This document shows, in pieces, positions 5,910-6,140 of a stretch of DNA of 6,140 nucleotides. Position 1 is the first letter of the stretch; every line of letters begins with the position of its first letter. This stretch comes from Limivivens faecihominis (lineage in GTDB: Bacteria; Bacillota; Clostridia; Lachnospirales; Lachnospiraceae): NCBI RefSeq assembly GCF_020686945.1, contig NZ_JAJEPR010000071.1, positions 1 through 6,140 on the forward strand, given 5' to 3'. Position numbers and translations under genes: made by a program. The notes under the pieces were generated by a model that was not told the origin of the DNA, did not search any database, and saw only the letters and a program-made list of their open reading frames with translations.

Positions 5910-6028
5910 TAGAAATACTGTACAAAGTTTTTTAAGTTAAAGCGTTACTATTGCCCAGTTGGAAAGTTCTAAATCTTCTCTATACTTTCCTGTTCCAGTT
6001 TTTCTCCGTGTTATAGATATATTATGAT

Positions 6029-6058
6029 GTTGGGGTCAAAAGGTCTTTTGCCCCCAAC
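6029..6058. repeat. Long hairpin, 12-13 pairs with one mismatch
   Basis: GTTGGGG (6029-6035) pairs with CCCCAAC (6052-6058) and CAAAA (6037-6041) with TTTTG (6046-6050), with a T/C mismatch between (6036/6051) and a GGTC loop. No T-run follows on either strand, which makes an ordinary intrinsic terminator unlikely, although one for a gene to the right cannot be wholly excluded. It is the first of three hairpins in about 110 bases, the layout of an intergenic palindromic repeat or a structured RNA. Confidence 0.75.
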
Positions 6059-6068
6059 TGATACCTAC

Positions 6069-6102
6069 GAATTGCTCCGCTGCAAAGCAGCTCCCGCAAT
6101 TC
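6069..6102. repeat. Hairpin with two nested stems
   Basis: The outer arms GAATTGC (6069-6075) and GCAATTC (6096-6102) are exact reverse complements. The inner arms GCTGC (6079-6083) and GCAGC (6087-6091) pair around AAA. The internal loop is TCC opposite TCCC. It starts 10 bases after the preceding hairpin. The symmetry on both strands fits a REP-like dispersed palindrome. Confidence 0.75.
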
Positions 6103-6123
6103 TATAAACATTCGAAATCCGCT

Positions 6124-6140
6124 GATTTACTGCGTAAATC
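6124..6140. repeat. Perfect 7-base hairpin at the right edge
   Basis: GATTTAC (6124-6130) and GTAAATC (6134-6140) are exact reverse complements around TGC. The window ends on the last base of the second arm, so the stem may be longer or the repeat may continue beyond it. Confidence 0.6.

Larger units (their letters stand above)
5910..6140. other. Intergenic region upstream of the operon, no gene seen
   Basis: No open frame with a ribosome binding site is evident on either strand. The part nearest the promoter carries TAGAAATACTG (5910-5920), which abuts the -35 box, and a spaced inverted repeat GGAAAGT (5961-5967) / ACTTTCC (5984-5990) with a 16-base gap. The distal half (6029-6140) is three successive hairpins. 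The neighbouring gene lies beyond the window. Confidence 0.6.

Noticed and set aside
5937..5950. cre-like sequence (TTAAAGCGTTACTA) upstream of the -35 box
   Set aside because: It has the central AARCG-type core but three mismatches at conserved positions, including both outer dyad halves; too weak to call CcpA control.
1..6140. CRISPR array, tRNA, rRNA or phage genes
   Set aside because: No regularly spaced direct repeats, cloverleaf-like segments, rRNA signatures or phage protein motifs were seen on either strand.

Overview
The window looks like chromosome from a low-to-mid GC Gram-positive anaerobe of the Clostridia, most likely a gut Lachnospiraceae relative. The reasons are the strong AGGAGG-type ribosome binding sites, a textbook sigma-A promoter, the protein flavour of an NhaC-family antiporter and Clostridia-type lyase, and AT-rich intergenic DNA around more balanced coding DNA. 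This assignment is inference; no rRNA or species marker is present.

One five-gene operon, all on the minus strand, fills positions 363-5829. In transcription order it encodes an argininosuccinate lyase family enzyme (4444-5829), an Asp/Glu/hydantoin racemase family protein (3722-4441), an NhaC-family sodium/proton or solute antiporter (2109-3647), and two adjacent polysaccharide-deacetylase (CE4, PuuE/imidase-like) proteins (1240-2094 and 363-1235). Four of the five genes are separated by only 2 to 14 bases; a 74-base gap precedes the transporter. A promoter (TTGACG, 17-base spacer, TATAAT, 5881-5909) lies just upstream of the lyase, and a strong intrinsic terminator (306-344) closes the unit, so both ends of the transcript are visible.

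The gene mix looks catabolic rather than like arginine biosynthesis. There is no argininosuccinate synthase or other arg gene, but there are a transporter, a racemase of the hydantoin type, and a CE4 protein of the group that includes allantoinase and cyclic-imide hydrolases. A plausible but unproven reading is this: an N-substituted aspartate or its cyclised hydantoin/imide form is taken up, ring-opened, stereo-corrected and cleaved to fumarate plus an amine, guanidino or ureido product. The last CE4 protein has lost its metal-binding and catalytic residues while keeping the fold, so the operon carries an active/inactive paralogue pair.

The flanks are non-coding as far as can be seen. The left side (about 61-305) is AT-rich with three inverted repeats and perhaps the first codons of another leftward gene at the very edge. 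The right side (5910-6140) holds three successive hairpins of the kind found in dispersed intergenic repeats. An exact 11-base motif occurs once in each flank, on the right directly abutting the operon's -35 box.
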